Notes: generated by a model not told the origin, from the letters alone. A stretch of DNA of 27,927 nt from an uncultured Acinetobacter sp. (GCA_946623365.1 CAMORE010000006.1:1-27927), one strand, 5' to 3'. Counted from the first letter of the stretch, positions 1 through 7,763 are shown. Numbers and translations: made by a program.

Positions 1-647
1 ACAATACATCTAAAATTCCGAGTGAATACACGCAAAGATTAAATTCTTTAGGTATAAATGCAAAAGAAGAAGATATATTGACTCCATTATTTCCATTAGT
101 AGATTATATTAATAAAAAAGGTTATAAATCGATATATTTATTTGCAAATGAAAAAGTATCAGAGTATTTAAGAACAAAATTACCCAACATAAAATTTGAA
201 TACAATTCTAATGAAAATCAAGCTGTTGTTTTAACATATGATACTGAAATTAATTATGACAAATTGAAAAAAATTAGTTATTTATTAAATAATACTAAAG
301 TTGAATATATTGCTACTCACCACGATGTTGTTTGCCCTACTGAAAACGGACCAATTCCTGATATTGGAAGCTATATCAAAATGATAGAATTAACAACAAA
401 CAAAACTCCTGATATTATTTTAGGTAAACCCTCGGTTAACTTGGTTCAATTAATATTGAATAAATATTCTTCTAATGAAATTGCAGTTGTTGGTGATAGA
501 CTATATACAGATAAAAAACTTGCAGATAATATGAATTCAGATTTTATTTGTGTATTGTCAGGTGAAACAACAAGGATGGATGTTCAAAATTATGAGGGAA
601 AATATCCAGCTATTGTTGTTAGAAACTTAGGTTATATTGAAGGTTAA
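1..647 (+). CDS. HAD-IIA (NagD-like) phosphatase, 5'-truncated
   Basis: The reading frame is open from base 3 to the TAA at 645-647, so the gene starts upstream of the window; the TTG at 78 is only an internal codon. The visible start, NTSKIPSEYTQRLNSLGI, matches the post-motif-I segment of NagD/4-nitrophenylphosphatase proteins (an asparagine/threonine stretch followed by a helix). Near the C-terminus, the ILGKPS segment carries the conserved lysine and VVGDRLYTD is HAD motif III/IV, with Mg-binding aspartates. The protein should dephosphorylate a small phosphorylated metabolite in the cytoplasm; the substrate cannot be told. The Asp-x-Asp motif I lies outside the window. It is the only gene here that looks like a host gene, although a phage-carried cargo gene is possible. 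Its last 21 bases overlap the convergent phage G-like gene. Confidence 0.8.
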   Translation, partial: NTSKIPSEYTQRLNSLGINAKEEDILTPLFPLVDYINKKGYKSIYLFANEKVSEYLRTKLPNIKFEYNSNENQAVVLTYDTEINYDKLKKISYLLNNTKVEYIATHHDVVCPTENGPIPDIGSYIKMIELTTNKTPDIILGKPSVNLVQLILNKYSSNEIAVVGDRLYTDKKLADNMNSDFICVLSGETTRMDVQNYEGKYPAIVVRNLGYIEG

Positions 648-1094
648 CAAAATTAAATATTTTTGAATTTGGTAAAAAATTTCATCAAAATCTTTATCAG
701 TAAGTTTTAAATAAGGTCTTGCAGGGATAGTAACTTTTTTATTTTTGCCGGCTTGTCCACCAAGTTGATGTATTGCTGCATAAGCCAAATTACTTCCGAT
801 TATTGCGGAATCTTCGTCATAATATGTATTAACTGATGATGCGAGCTGACCTGTTACTTGCAAAATTTGTCCGGGATACTTACCGATGTTTTTACGTTGC
901 TTTTTCGTAACTTCAGATAAATCAATCCATTTATCAGGTCTGCCCTCTTCCTCAAAATTATCTTCCGCAGCAGAGGCAAAGATTCCGGCAATATTTTTCA
1001 TTAAAGGTCTTAAGTTTGAACTTTTTTTCGCAATTTCTTGCAATCTGCGTTCGACCTCTTGGTTATCAAATTTAATCTCTATGAAGTCGCTCAT
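627..1094 (-). CDS. Mu G-like virion morphogenesis / tail completion protein
   Basis: This 155-residue protein matches the phage virion morphogenesis family (Mu gpG, P2 gpS) in length and layout. An N-terminal helix carries EVERRLQEIAKKSSNL. A central part has WIDLSEVTKKQR and ILQVTGQLASSV. Then come YAAIHQLGGQAG and IPARPYLKLTD, the usual family signatures. Such proteins help complete the tail or head-tail joint. The ATG has AAAGGA about six bases upstream and lies inside the end of the Dam gene (23-bp overlap), so translation is probably coupled. The last residues (ILLTFNIT) follow a natural end at QIQKYL and are read from DNA shared with the 3' end of the HAD gene, which suggests the original phage stop was replaced at the integration junction. 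Confidence 0.88.
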   Translation of the reverse strand: MSDFIEIKFDNQEVERRLQEIAKKSSNLRPLMKNIAGIFASAAEDNFEEEGRPDKWIDLSEVTKKQRKNIGKYPGQILQVTGQLASSVNTYYDEDSAIIGSNLAYAAIHQLGGQAGKNKKVTIPARPYLKLTDKDFDEIFYQIQKYLILLTFNIT

Positions 1095-1893
1095 GTAATT
1101 CCTTTATAGGGTAATTGGCAATTAAAAGCTCTTTAAAAATCTTTTTACGATTTTCTACATCAGAGCGGTTATTAATTCCGTTTAATCTTTCCACTTCTAC
1201 CATTTCAAAGCCTTTGTATAGTTCTCTGATTTTAGGAGAATCATCATAGGATAATAAAAATCTTCCTTTTATATTTCCTAAAACTTCTCTCAAACGTTCG
1301 TGGTCAAAGTCCTTTGTTGAAGTTACATCATAACCACAACCTTGAGAATATGGAGGATCGCAATAGAAAAATGCATCTTCAAAGTCATATTGTTTAATGA
1401 GGGTTTCAAAGTCACGATTTTCAATCATAACTTTATCAAGCCGTTCGTGAATTGCATCCACTTTTGCTAATACATTTTTTTGCGATTTGCTTGCACCTCC
1501 GGAGGATTTTTTTACAGTTCCAAATGTAGAGCCTTTTCCGCCAAAAGAACGTGTAATTAGAAAATAAAATTGTACAGCTTTTTGAATGTCAGTAATAAAT
1601 GTTCCTTTCAAGAATTGAAAGAACATTTCTCTTGAACCGAGTAGGTATTTAACTTCTTCTTTAAAAGCATTTGGATGATATTTTACTATACGGAACAGAT
1701 TTACAAGACGGCTGTCCAAGTCATTATATATCTCCAAATCAGCCCATTTGTCTTTATAAAATAGAACCCAACCGCCTCCGCCAAAAGGTTCAATGTAAGA
1801 TTTTATATCATGTGGGATTAATGGTGCAATTGTTTTACGCAGCAAGCGTTTACCACCAACCCAATTAATTAAGCATTTTTTGTCTGTTGTCAT
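1072..1893 (-). CDS. D12-class (Dam-type) DNA adenine-N6 methyltransferase
   Basis: This 273-residue protein has the full signature of D12-class adenine methyltransferases. INWVGGKRLLRK at residues 9-20 is the N-terminal binding motif, PFGGGG at 36-41 is the SAM-binding loop, and DPPY at 179-182 is the catalytic motif. It transfers a methyl group from SAM to adenine N6; the target site cannot be read from sequence. The start has AAGGAG eight bases upstream. The gene sits between the F-like and G-like head genes, which are neighbours in Mu, so it looks like an insertion into the head operon. No restriction endonuclease is nearby, so it is an orphan enzyme, perhaps protecting phage DNA from host restriction or marking it for regulation. 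Confidence 0.92.
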   Translation of the reverse strand: MTTDKKCLINWVGGKRLLRKTIAPLIPHDIKSYIEPFGGGGWVLFYKDKWADLEIYNDLDSRLVNLFRIVKYHPNAFKEEVKYLLGSREMFFQFLKGTFITDIQKAVQFYFLITRSFGGKGSTFGTVKKSSGGASKSQKNVLAKVDAIHERLDKVMIENRDFETLIKQYDFEDAFFYCDPPYSQGCGYDVTSTKDFDHERLREVLGNIKGRFLLSYDDSPKIRELYKGFEMVEVERLNGINNRSDVENRKKIFKELLIANYPIKELHERLHRD

Positions 1894-1917
1894 ATTTAAA
1901 CTCCTTTTAATAAGTAA

Positions 1918-2676
1918 TTAATCATCATTTAAACCACTTGCAGGGTTATAGCTCCAACCGACATCAGGTGCGATGCGTTTTCCTGTTAAGGGGTCTGTAT
2001 AAACTGTAACCGGCTTATATTCGCCGGATTTTTTTGAAACAAGTCGCATTTCTTCAGATAAATGTCCTTCTGAGTTATAAACAGGAAGTTTTTTCTGCTT
2101 TAGTCTGTAATCAGAAAGTGCGTTTACTCTGCACCGGCAGTTCCAGCCATTCGGGGGGTAAAAACTCTTCCAAAACGGATCGTCATATCTATAGACCATT
2201 CCGTTAAGCATTGCGTGTTCCGGTCGTGTTGAGGAGTCCATAACCGCGATGTATTCCCAATATGGTCGGTTATCGACATTGTCCATTTGAGTTGCATACC
2301 TTCCTGTCATATATGAGGTTTGCATATTAACCCTATATATAGTTTTTAATCGGTACATTGAGCCAAGTTGAACCTTTTCGGCATTTCCTTTACTGTCAAC
2401 AATTATTTGCTCTCCCCACCAGCCACGTTTTTGGAGGATAGGCTTAAGTTCTTTTGAAAAATCCCTGAAAGTTTGACCGTCAGTGAGTGCTTTATCCAAA
2501 GCATCACGAATGTCATTCAGTATTTTTTCCTGCATAACTTTTGCAACAGAAAATGTCTTTTTATGTGCATCTTGCCATAATTCGTACCAATCCCAAGAAA
2601 ATGCGTTATTTTTCTTTTTAAAATACTTAATCGCAAGAGCAGGAGAAAGTTTGAATAGGGTTTTAAGCTGAACCAT
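1918..2676 (-). CDS. Mu F / SPP1 gp7-like head morphogenesis protein
   Basis: The family signature is in the second half: MDSSTRPEHAMLNGMVYRYD, then DPFWKSFYPPNGWNCRCRV, with the paired Cys-x-Cys typical of the Phage_Mu_F domain. These proteins join the portal during procapsid assembly; in Mu, F is a minor head protein. The start at 2676 (MVQLKTLFKL) is chosen because GGAGG lies about six bases upstream. A longer frame to 2718 exists but runs deep into the methyltransferase gene with no better leader. The chosen start overlaps the end of the C5-methyltransferase gene by 14 bp. The protein is 252 residues and ends in a short acidic tail (GLNDD). The N-terminal part is helical and basic, as in relatives. 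Confidence 0.9.
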   Translation of the reverse strand: MVQLKTLFKLSPALAIKYFKKKNNAFSWDWYELWQDAHKKTFSVAKVMQEKILNDIRDALDKALTDGQTFRDFSKELKPILQKRGWWGEQIIVDSKGNAEKVQLGSMYRLKTIYRVNMQTSYMTGRYATQMDNVDNRPYWEYIAVMDSSTRPEHAMLNGMVYRYDDPFWKSFYPPNGWNCRCRVNALSDYRLKQKKLPVYNSEGHLSEEMRLVSKKSGEYKPVTVYTDPLTGKRIAPDVGWSYNPASGLNDD

Positions 2677-3784
2677 AAACAACCTCCGCCAGCCTTTTTG
2701 CAACAGCTTCAACAACATTTACTGTTACAGCATTTCCTGCCATTTTGTATAAATGGACATCTGCTAAACCCAATTCTCTTGCAGTTTTTATCATATCATC
2801 TGGAAATCCCTGAAGCCTAAAACATTCAAGAGGTGTTAATCTTCTAATACGATAATTATCAATAGTTCCCATATTGCAAGCTGTATCAAGAGTTTGTGAA
2901 CAACCTTTACCGACACGCCCTCGTCTTGTTTTAGATTTGGGAAATGCAAGATTTATTCCATCTCCGGGACCGGCTTCATCATATCCTTTTTTTGTGCCGT
3001 TCCGAACTTGCATTAAAGGTGTATCACCTGCGACTTTTAGTGTTTCTACAGTATCAGATGGTTTGTATTTGTCATATCTTGGTTTATTTATAAAATATAA
3101 ACCGGTTTTACCACCCTGACCTCCACCTGAGGAGGTTAAACAGCTGCTTATTCCATCTGTTGTATAAATACGATTCCCTTGGGAATTTCCATCTGTTTCT
3201 TGCAGTTTCCTTATACTGTTTTCTTTAGTATTCTCTGTACCGCATCCAGAGAGAGGAAATATTTTTCCGGTACATTCTGTTCCATAACATCCAACAATGT
3301 ACACTCTTTCCCTGTTTTGAGGAACTCCGAAGAACTTAGAATTAAGTAGCTGCCATTGAGTTTGATACCCAAGGTCGGTGAGAACTTTAAGAATTGTTTG
3401 GAAAGTTTTTCCACCGTCATGATTAAGTAAGCCTTTAACGTTTTCGAGAATAAAATATCTCGGTCTTTTGTCTTGCAAAATCCGTGCAACTTCAAAAAAC
3501 ATTGTGCCTCTGGTGTCTTCAAATCCTCGTCTCTTTCCTGCAATGCTAAAAGATTGGCAAGGAAATCCGCCACAAAAGATATCGAAATCGGGGAGTTCGG
3601 ATGTGTTAATTGTTGTGATGTCATAGAAAAAATGCTCCTTTTCAGTATTAAAATAGTTTCTGTACAATTTGTTAGCATATTCGTCATTGTCACAATACCC
3701 TACACATTCAAAACCGGCACGTTCAAGTCCGATTCTGAAGCCACCGATTCCGGAGAAGAAGTCTATAAAAGTCAGTTTATTCAT
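2663..3784 (-). CDS. DNA (cytosine-5) methyltransferase
   Basis: All main motifs of C5 methyltransferases are present and in order over 373 residues. Motif I is DFFSGIGGF (residues 8-16, SAM binding). Motif IV is GGFPCQSFS with catalytic Cys76. Motif VI is ENV at 114-116 and motif VIII is QNRERVYIV from 156. Motif IX is RRLTPLECFRLQGFPD and motif X is YKMAGNAVTV near the end. The glycine-rich stretch between VIII and IX is the target recognition domain, so specificity cannot be predicted. It appears intact and active. It sits between portal and F-like genes, overlapping portal by 8 bp and F by 14 bp, so it is translated as part of the head operon. No partner nuclease is seen. Its likely role is to shield phage DNA from host restriction. 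Confidence 0.95.
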   Translation of the reverse strand: MNKLTFIDFFSGIGGFRIGLERAGFECVGYCDNDEYANKLYRNYFNTEKEHFFYDITTINTSELPDFDIFCGGFPCQSFSIAGKRRGFEDTRGTMFFEVARILQDKRPRYFILENVKGLLNHDGGKTFQTILKVLTDLGYQTQWQLLNSKFFGVPQNRERVYIVGCYGTECTGKIFPLSGCGTENTKENSIRKLQETDGNSQGNRIYTTDGISSCLTSSGGGQGGKTGLYFINKPRYDKYKPSDTVETLKVAGDTPLMQVRNGTKKGYDEAGPGDGINLAFPKSKTRRGRVGKGCSQTLDTACNMGTIDNYRIRRLTPLECFRLQGFPDDMIKTARELGLADVHLYKMAGNAVTVNVVEAVAKRLAEVVYGSA

Positions 3785-5210
3785 CTAAACCATCACTCCT
3801 TCCTTGCAGTTCACTTAAGAAAAGAGCCTTTTGCAAACATTGTTCAAACTTCTTGCTTTTTAAATTCTTATTTGTCAGTAGTTCATAAGCCTCGTCAAAG
3901 CTTTCGCAGTTCTCTAATAAACTGATTAATGGGGATAACATTTTTTGTGCCTGATTTGTTAATTCATTTTCTGCTAGGAATTTGAATAAATCCTCAAGCT
4001 GCTCTTGACCGAGAGGTGCAGTTTCTTCTTGCTCTTTAAATTGACTAAATTGTGGATTTTGAGTCGGGATAATATCTTCCCTGATATCAAAATCTTCTTC
4101 TTCCAAGCCATAAGCCTTTATAAAGTACTCTTTAGTAAATTTAACACCTGATTCAGACAGGATTTTATCTCTCTGTGCTAGAGTTAAGTCAACATCTTCA
4201 GGTTCATATAATTCAAATTTCGGGACTTCCGTATTTGAAAAATTAATTTCATATATCCATTGAATCAGCTGATTTATAGTCTTTTCAACAAGTTTTTTAT
4301 CGGCATCAATGATGTCCTGACGAACAGCCATGTGTGTATTGGCTGCGGCATAGCTTCCTGTTGCACCTATTTCAGTAGTTAAAGTCTGACCGAGAATAGC
4401 CTTTGAAATCTCGGAATTCATCTTATCTATTAACTTTTCAAATACTTCAGCTGAAGAAGATTTATTTGCTTCTTGAATTTCAACAGATGAGTCATCAGGA
4501 ATAACAGCAATCGCATCTTGTATCATATCCTCTAATAAATCAGCAAGATTATCTGTCTCTTCCTTCGTTGCACCACGTGGATGTTTACCGATAAGGTGTG
4601 GAATTCCATATTTTTCAGTAAATATTACCCAAAACTTTAATCCGCCTTTTTTAAAGGTTACAGACCAAAATACACGAGAAAGCACTCTTTCTCCATAAGG
4701 ATTATCATAGCTTGGATTATTTTGGGGACACAGAAACTTTTTAGGTGGAAGCTCTTCTCCCCAATAGTGTTCTTTGGTTCTGAATTTAAGTTGATTTTCT
4801 TCATCAAAGCAGAACCATTCCGGAGGTTTTGCTTTTAATTCTACCGGTAAAATATAGTTGCCGTCTTTCTTCCAAATAATCTCTATAGGTTGAAAACCGA
4901 ATAATGTGGCATCAAGTATGTCATTTATAAGTTTATGAATGTCGAGTTTTTTGAGTAAATCCTCAATCAATTCGGCATCTTTTGTTTTATCCAAGCCTCT
5001 GTTTATATCCCATTCAAGTGATAAAACACCGGCTTTTCTTGATTGAACACACGCAAAAACGTGAGGGTCACAAAACAACTCTCTATATATACGAGCATCT
5101 TTACCCTGCTTCCTTAATACGATATCAGGATCGGGTAAATATGAACCTAGGGAGTAAAAATTTATACTTCTTTTTCGTGTTGCAATTTCTTCAGATAATT
5201 TTTTTGCCAT
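3777..5210 (-). CDS. DUF935 portal protein (Mu gp29-like)
   Basis: This 477-residue protein matches the DUF935 family, the portal proteins of Mu-type phages. It has LPDPDIVLRKQGKDARIYREL near the start, HVFACVQSRKAGVLSLEWDI, a central KFWVIFTEKYGIPHLIGKHP, and ILGQTLTTEIGATGSYAAANTHMAVRQDI, the conserved loop region. Twelve copies would form the ring at the capsid vertex through which DNA is packed. The C-terminal 110 residues are acidic and helical. The gene follows the large terminase, as in Mu, after a 115-bp very AT-rich gap (5211-5325). That gap holds a short tandem repeat of GTTTTAAAAA on the minus strand but no clear promoter or terminator. The stop overlaps the methyltransferase start (ATGAATAA). 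Confidence 0.92.
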   Translation of the reverse strand: MAKKLSEEIATRKRSINFYSLGSYLPDPDIVLRKQGKDARIYRELFCDPHVFACVQSRKAGVLSLEWDINRGLDKTKDAELIEDLLKKLDIHKLINDILDATLFGFQPIEIIWKKDGNYILPVELKAKPPEWFCFDEENQLKFRTKEHYWGEELPPKKFLCPQNNPSYDNPYGERVLSRVFWSVTFKKGGLKFWVIFTEKYGIPHLIGKHPRGATKEETDNLADLLEDMIQDAIAVIPDDSSVEIQEANKSSSAEVFEKLIDKMNSEISKAILGQTLTTEIGATGSYAAANTHMAVRQDIIDADKKLVEKTINQLIQWIYEINFSNTEVPKFELYEPEDVDLTLAQRDKILSESGVKFTKEYFIKAYGLEEEDFDIREDIIPTQNPQFSQFKEQEETAPLGQEQLEDLFKFLAENELTNQAQKMLSPLISLLENCESFDEAYELLTNKNLKSKKFEQCLQKALFLSELQGRSDGLDE

Positions 5211-5325
5211 AATTTTCTCTTTTAAATATGTGTTAAATGTTTTTTAAAACCTTTTTAAAACTTTTTAATTTTAATTTTTAGGGGTAGTTAGGATAAGTTA
5301 TAAGCAAATTTTATTTTTCGTGCCT

Positions 5326-6663
5326 TTAAAAGCCTCCTACGAGTTTTAATGTTTCCATTTTTTGTCGGGTAGAAATATGTATTTCTCCAGAGCCATTTCC
5401 TGCTGCGTGTAAAGCAAGAGCTAATGCCCAAAACCTGTCTGCGTGTCCGTTGTCTGAATGTTCAGCATCAAAGCGGATATTGCTTGCAGTTGTTGTAATT
5501 CTCCTAACCGAGTGCAAATCTTCTCGGATTTCGTGTTTTTTAGGAATAAAAACTGTTCTGTCTTCAAAGTGGGTTCTCAAGCCATAAGCCAATTCCTCTT
5601 TGATTTTGTTAGTAAACATAATCGGCTCAACACGATATTTCCCGAATTTAATCTGTGCATTTTCAGATAATTGCATTCCGATCCCGGTAGAATCAGGACA
5701 GCATCTTCTGAATCTTTTGCAGGATAATACACCCGATAATATTTCTTCTTGCTTATGGAATGGCATCTTGTGCAGTTCAATAACACTTCGGGTATAGAAT
5801 ATTTTTTCAATCTGCTCTAAAACCCAGATAACAGTTAAATCCTTTTTACGACCGACATCCATTCCTACATATAAATCATTATTTGTCTCAGATAATGGTT
5901 TTAGGATGTCGTCTAATTCACAAGTGGCAATTAAATCATAGGGTAAAAAGGCACAAGCTTCGTCTACTGCTATGCAGCAATATTCTTGTTGCCAAGTGTA
6001 CTCATCAAAACAGTTATCTTCTTCATTTTTCATCCATTCCTGTTGTTCTTCAGAAGTTGTTTCTCTTTGATAGATTCTATCAACTAGACCTTCAGCCACA
6101 GCAAGCTGAATCGGAGTTTTATGGTGACTCCATTTCAGTTTACCTTTTGTGACTTGGTCGATAAATTTGTAATACAAGCAATTCTGCCCATTATGAGTAG
6201 ATAAAATTCTTAAAGGATATCCCCAAGTTATACATGGGCGAGCAGCTTTCCACAGTTCTTCAGGATTACTATGGAAAGCGAATTCATCTAAGACAACTTT
6301 GCCACCTTTAGAACGGAATCCTTTGGGGTTTGATGAAAGTGCGTGTATTTTTGTTCCGTTTGAAAATTGAATAACGTAGGCTTTTATGTCTTTGTCATTA
6401 TCAATAATTACTTCGCCCATTCTCTTTGCAGTTGCGTGGAATATTTTTACCCACATCTCGCAGTAATCAATATACTCCCTAGCAGCAGACTCATCAGCAG
6501 AAGAAAACCAAACGGCAGGGACTTGCCTGTTTACGCAGTCTCTCACATCTTCGTAGCTTTGAACGTATGTAGCTCCGATACGTCTTGATTTTTCCCAAAT
6601 CTTTATTTTTGATTTATCATCAAGCCATCGTTGTTGGTAGGGTAAAAAGTAGTTATTCTTCAC
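5326..6663 (-). CDS. Terminase large subunit (Mu gp28-like)
   Basis: This is the packaging motor, an ATPase fused to a nuclease, 445 residues. The N-terminal ATPase has KSRRIGAT at residues 25-32, the degenerate Walker A of Mu-type terminases, VVLDEF at 123-128 as Walker B with the catalytic glutamate, and STHNG near 155 as the coupling motif. The RNase H-like nuclease has GMDVGRKKD (Asp269), PDSTGIG (Asp324) and GHADRFWALALAL (Asp409), the three acidic metal ligands. It overlaps the small subunit gene by 11 bp, a normal pairing. The protein is complete and shows no missing key residue. Similarity to the Mu type suggests headful packaging, but no pac site was identified. Confidence 0.93.
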   Translation of the reverse strand: MKNNYFLPYQQRWLDDKSKIKIWEKSRRIGATYVQSYEDVRDCVNRQVPAVWFSSADESAAREYIDYCEMWVKIFHATAKRMGEVIIDNDKDIKAYVIQFSNGTKIHALSSNPKGFRSKGGKVVLDEFAFHSNPEELWKAARPCITWGYPLRILSTHNGQNCLYYKFIDQVTKGKLKWSHHKTPIQLAVAEGLVDRIYQRETTSEEQQEWMKNEEDNCFDEYTWQQEYCCIAVDEACAFLPYDLIATCELDDILKPLSETNNDLYVGMDVGRKKDLTVIWVLEQIEKIFYTRSVIELHKMPFHKQEEILSGVLSCKRFRRCCPDSTGIGMQLSENAQIKFGKYRVEPIMFTNKIKEELAYGLRTHFEDRTVFIPKKHEIREDLHSVRRITTTASNIRFDAEHSDNGHADRFWALALALHAAGNGSGEIHISTRQKMETLKLVGGF

Positions 6664-7078
6664 TTGGTTTCATACCTAATATTTCAGTTTCGATTAATTT
6701 AACAAAGTCCGGAGTAATTCCTTCCGGATTATTTGCTTTGTTTTCGTGTTTAATATTTTCCTCATAATCTTTTATTTTGGTTATAAGAGGAAGCATTTTT
6801 GTGAAAGTGTACAATCTGCTGGAATTAATTTCATTTCCATTGTCCATATCGTATTCAATAGAATTCATTAATTTCCTAGCAAAATTGTACATTTCTTTGT
6901 GAAAGAGAGAAGTAGTGCTGTAGTATTGGTCTTTTTTAACATCCCAATTGTGTTCTTTTTTCCATCTTCTTACGGTTCTTTCATTGACACCAATCTGTTC
7001 TGCGACTTCTTTTACAGTCATTCTGTCAAGAACGTAAAATCGTTCTGCGTTTGCAAGTATTATTTCGTTCTTAACCAA
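6653..7078 (-). CDS. Small terminase-like protein with helix-turn-helix (DUF1804, Mu gp27-like)
   Basis: The protein carries an N-terminal DNA-binding helix-turn-helix, MTVKEVAEQIGVNERTVRRW, as in DUF1804 proteins of Mu-like phages, followed by a helical body. It should recognise phage DNA and load the large subunit. A longer frame opens at 7132, but the better start is TTG at 7078, because GGAGG lies six bases before it and nothing comparable precedes the longer start. That gives 141 residues beginning MVKNEIILANAERFYVLDRM. The TTG overlaps the stop of the upstream gene (TTGGTTAA), so translation is likely coupled. The next gene is the large terminase. Confidence 0.82.
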   Translation of the reverse strand: MVKNEIILANAERFYVLDRMTVKEVAEQIGVNERTVRRWKKEHNWDVKKDQYYSTTSLFHKEMYNFARKLMNSIEYDMDNGNEINSSRLYTFTKMLPLITKIKDYEENIKHENKANNPEGITPDFVKLIETEILGMKPSEE

Positions 7079-7316
7079 AATATGCCTCCAGCTTGTCAAT
7101 TTTGTCTTTAAGTAAACGAAGTTCAAATACAATACTTTGAAGTCTTGCAGTTTGCACAGCTATTTTATCGATGTCAATTTTAGTGGTGTCCTCTTCAAAG
7201 GGGTTAAGCAATGAACGGAGTAATATGATTAATCCGGCAGCTTCCGTATCAAGATTTTTGTATTTTGATTTGGCTTCTGCCAATTGTCCTTTAAATTGTA
7301 TTCTTTCAACATTCAT
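7071..7316 (-). CDS. Small helical protein of the Mu-like head operon
   Basis: The 81-residue product begins MNVERIQFKGQLAEAKSKYK and is almost wholly helical, with heptad-like leucines at both ends (a likely coiled coil) around a short central loop (LLNPFEEDTTKIDIDK). Proteins of this size and look lie next to the small terminase in Mu-like phages, where Mu has gp25 and gp26, but I cannot assign a firm family. A role in packaging or in helping the terminase is inferred from position only. It overlaps its upstream neighbour by 4 bp (ATGA) and its downstream neighbour by 8 bp, so it is in the middle of a tightly coupled operon. Confidence 0.7.
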   Translation of the reverse strand: MNVERIQFKGQLAEAKSKYKNLDTEAAGLIILLRSLLNPFEEDTTKIDIDKIAVQTARLQSIVFELRLLKDKIDKLEAYFG

Positions 7317-7561
7317 GCAGTTTTAATCTCCTTTTTTAAAATAGGACACCAGAGGTTGCCGTCAATTTTACTTTCAATACGAGACATAACTGTTGCATTG
7401 TATTGATTGGTTTCAACCAAATCTTTTAATATCTCAAAGTTATTAGAGATAATATTCTCAAAGGTTTTTACTTGAGCATTGTGATAGATGTACCAAATTG
7501 TAAAAATAACAGCAGGAAAACCGATGCTCTCAAATAGTTTTAACATTAACGATATGTCCAT
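7313..7561 (-). CDS. Small single-pass membrane protein (DUF2730-like), first gene of left operon
   Basis: The 82-residue protein has one hydrophobic segment near the N-terminus (SIGFPAVIFTIWYIYHN, about residues 12-28) and then a helical, charged tail. This layout resembles DUF2730 proteins found upstream of the terminase genes in Mu-like phages, and could also fit a small holin or membrane anchor. It is the promoter-proximal gene of the leftward operon. The ATG has GAAAGGA about nine bases upstream. The function is not known; a role in lysis or in anchoring packaging is only a guess. Confidence 0.65.
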   Translation of the reverse strand: MDISLMLKLFESIGFPAVIFTIWYIYHNAQVKTFENIISNNFEILKDLVETNQYNATVMSRIESKIDGNLWCPILKKEIKTA

Positions 7562-7586
7562 TTATATAATCCTTTCTTGTTGGAAA

Positions 7587-7617
7587 GAAAAAAGAGGCAT
7601 ACGCCTTTTTCTTTTTT
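7587..7617. terminator. Bidirectional terminator-like hairpin in the divergent region
   Basis: GGC (7596-7598), a four-base loop ATAC, and GCC (7603-7605) are flanked by a run of A before and a run of T after, giving an A-rich/T-rich extended stem. Both strands show a short G/C stem followed by T's, the form of an intrinsic terminator. It lies between the leftward promoter candidate and the first gene of the left operon, so for that operon it would act as an attenuator. The G/C stem is only 3 bp, so strength is uncertain. Confidence 0.5.
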
Positions 7618-7618
7618 C

Positions 7619-7648
7619 AAGATAACTCTATTTTTTCTTCTAAATCAA
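7619..7648 (-). promoter_or_regulatory. Leftward sigma70-type promoter candidate
   Basis: On the minus strand a -35 box TTGATT (7648-7643) and a -10 box TATCTT (7624-7619) are separated by 18 bp. The -35 begins in the outer half-site of the 45-bp palindrome, at the same place as in the rightward promoter. The -10 matches consensus at four of six positions, so this call is weaker than the rightward one. It would drive the terminase and head operon. Confidence 0.4.
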
Positions 7649-7690
7649 CTTGCGACAGCAAGTGAAAAAATCACTTGCAATTGCAAGTTG
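7646..7690. promoter_or_regulatory. 45-bp nested palindrome, twin operator between divergent operons
   Basis: Four copies of an 8-base arm alternate in direction: CAACTTGC (7646-7653), GCAAGTGA (7658-7665), TCACTTGC (7671-7678) and GCAAGTTG (7683-7690), with spacers GACA, AAAAA and AATT. This gives two 16-bp dyads of form ACTTGC-N4-GCAAGT, centred 25 bp apart (2.4 helix turns). The whole element is also symmetric apart from the spacers. Its outer arms touch the -35 boxes of both promoter candidates. The right dyad is centred near -43 of the rightward promoter, the usual place for an activator that contacts polymerase, though repression is equally possible. Two bound dimers of one phage regulator is the simplest reading. 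Confidence 0.75.
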
Positions 7691-7717
7691 AAACGGAACA
7701 AAAAAACATCTTATACT
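7688..7717 (+). promoter_or_regulatory. Rightward sigma70-type promoter candidate
   Basis: TTGAAA (7688-7693) and TATACT (7712-7717) are 18 bp apart. Both boxes are close to consensus (five of six each). Transcription would start near 7724 and give a leader of about 40 bases before the protease gene. The -35 box overlaps the right arm of the palindrome, so a protein bound there would control this promoter directly. Confidence 0.6.
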
Positions 7718-7763
7718 GCAAAGAGAAAAACATATTACCCCATAGAGAAAGGATTTTGTTTTT

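Noticed and set aside
1072..3784. Restriction-modification system
   Set aside because: Two methyltransferases are present, but none of the neighbouring genes looks like a restriction enzyme; all others are head or packaging genes.
5449..5460. TGTCTGAATG in the large terminase gene as a third leader copy
   Set aside because: The match ends after ten bases, it is inside a coding region and the partner blocks are absent.
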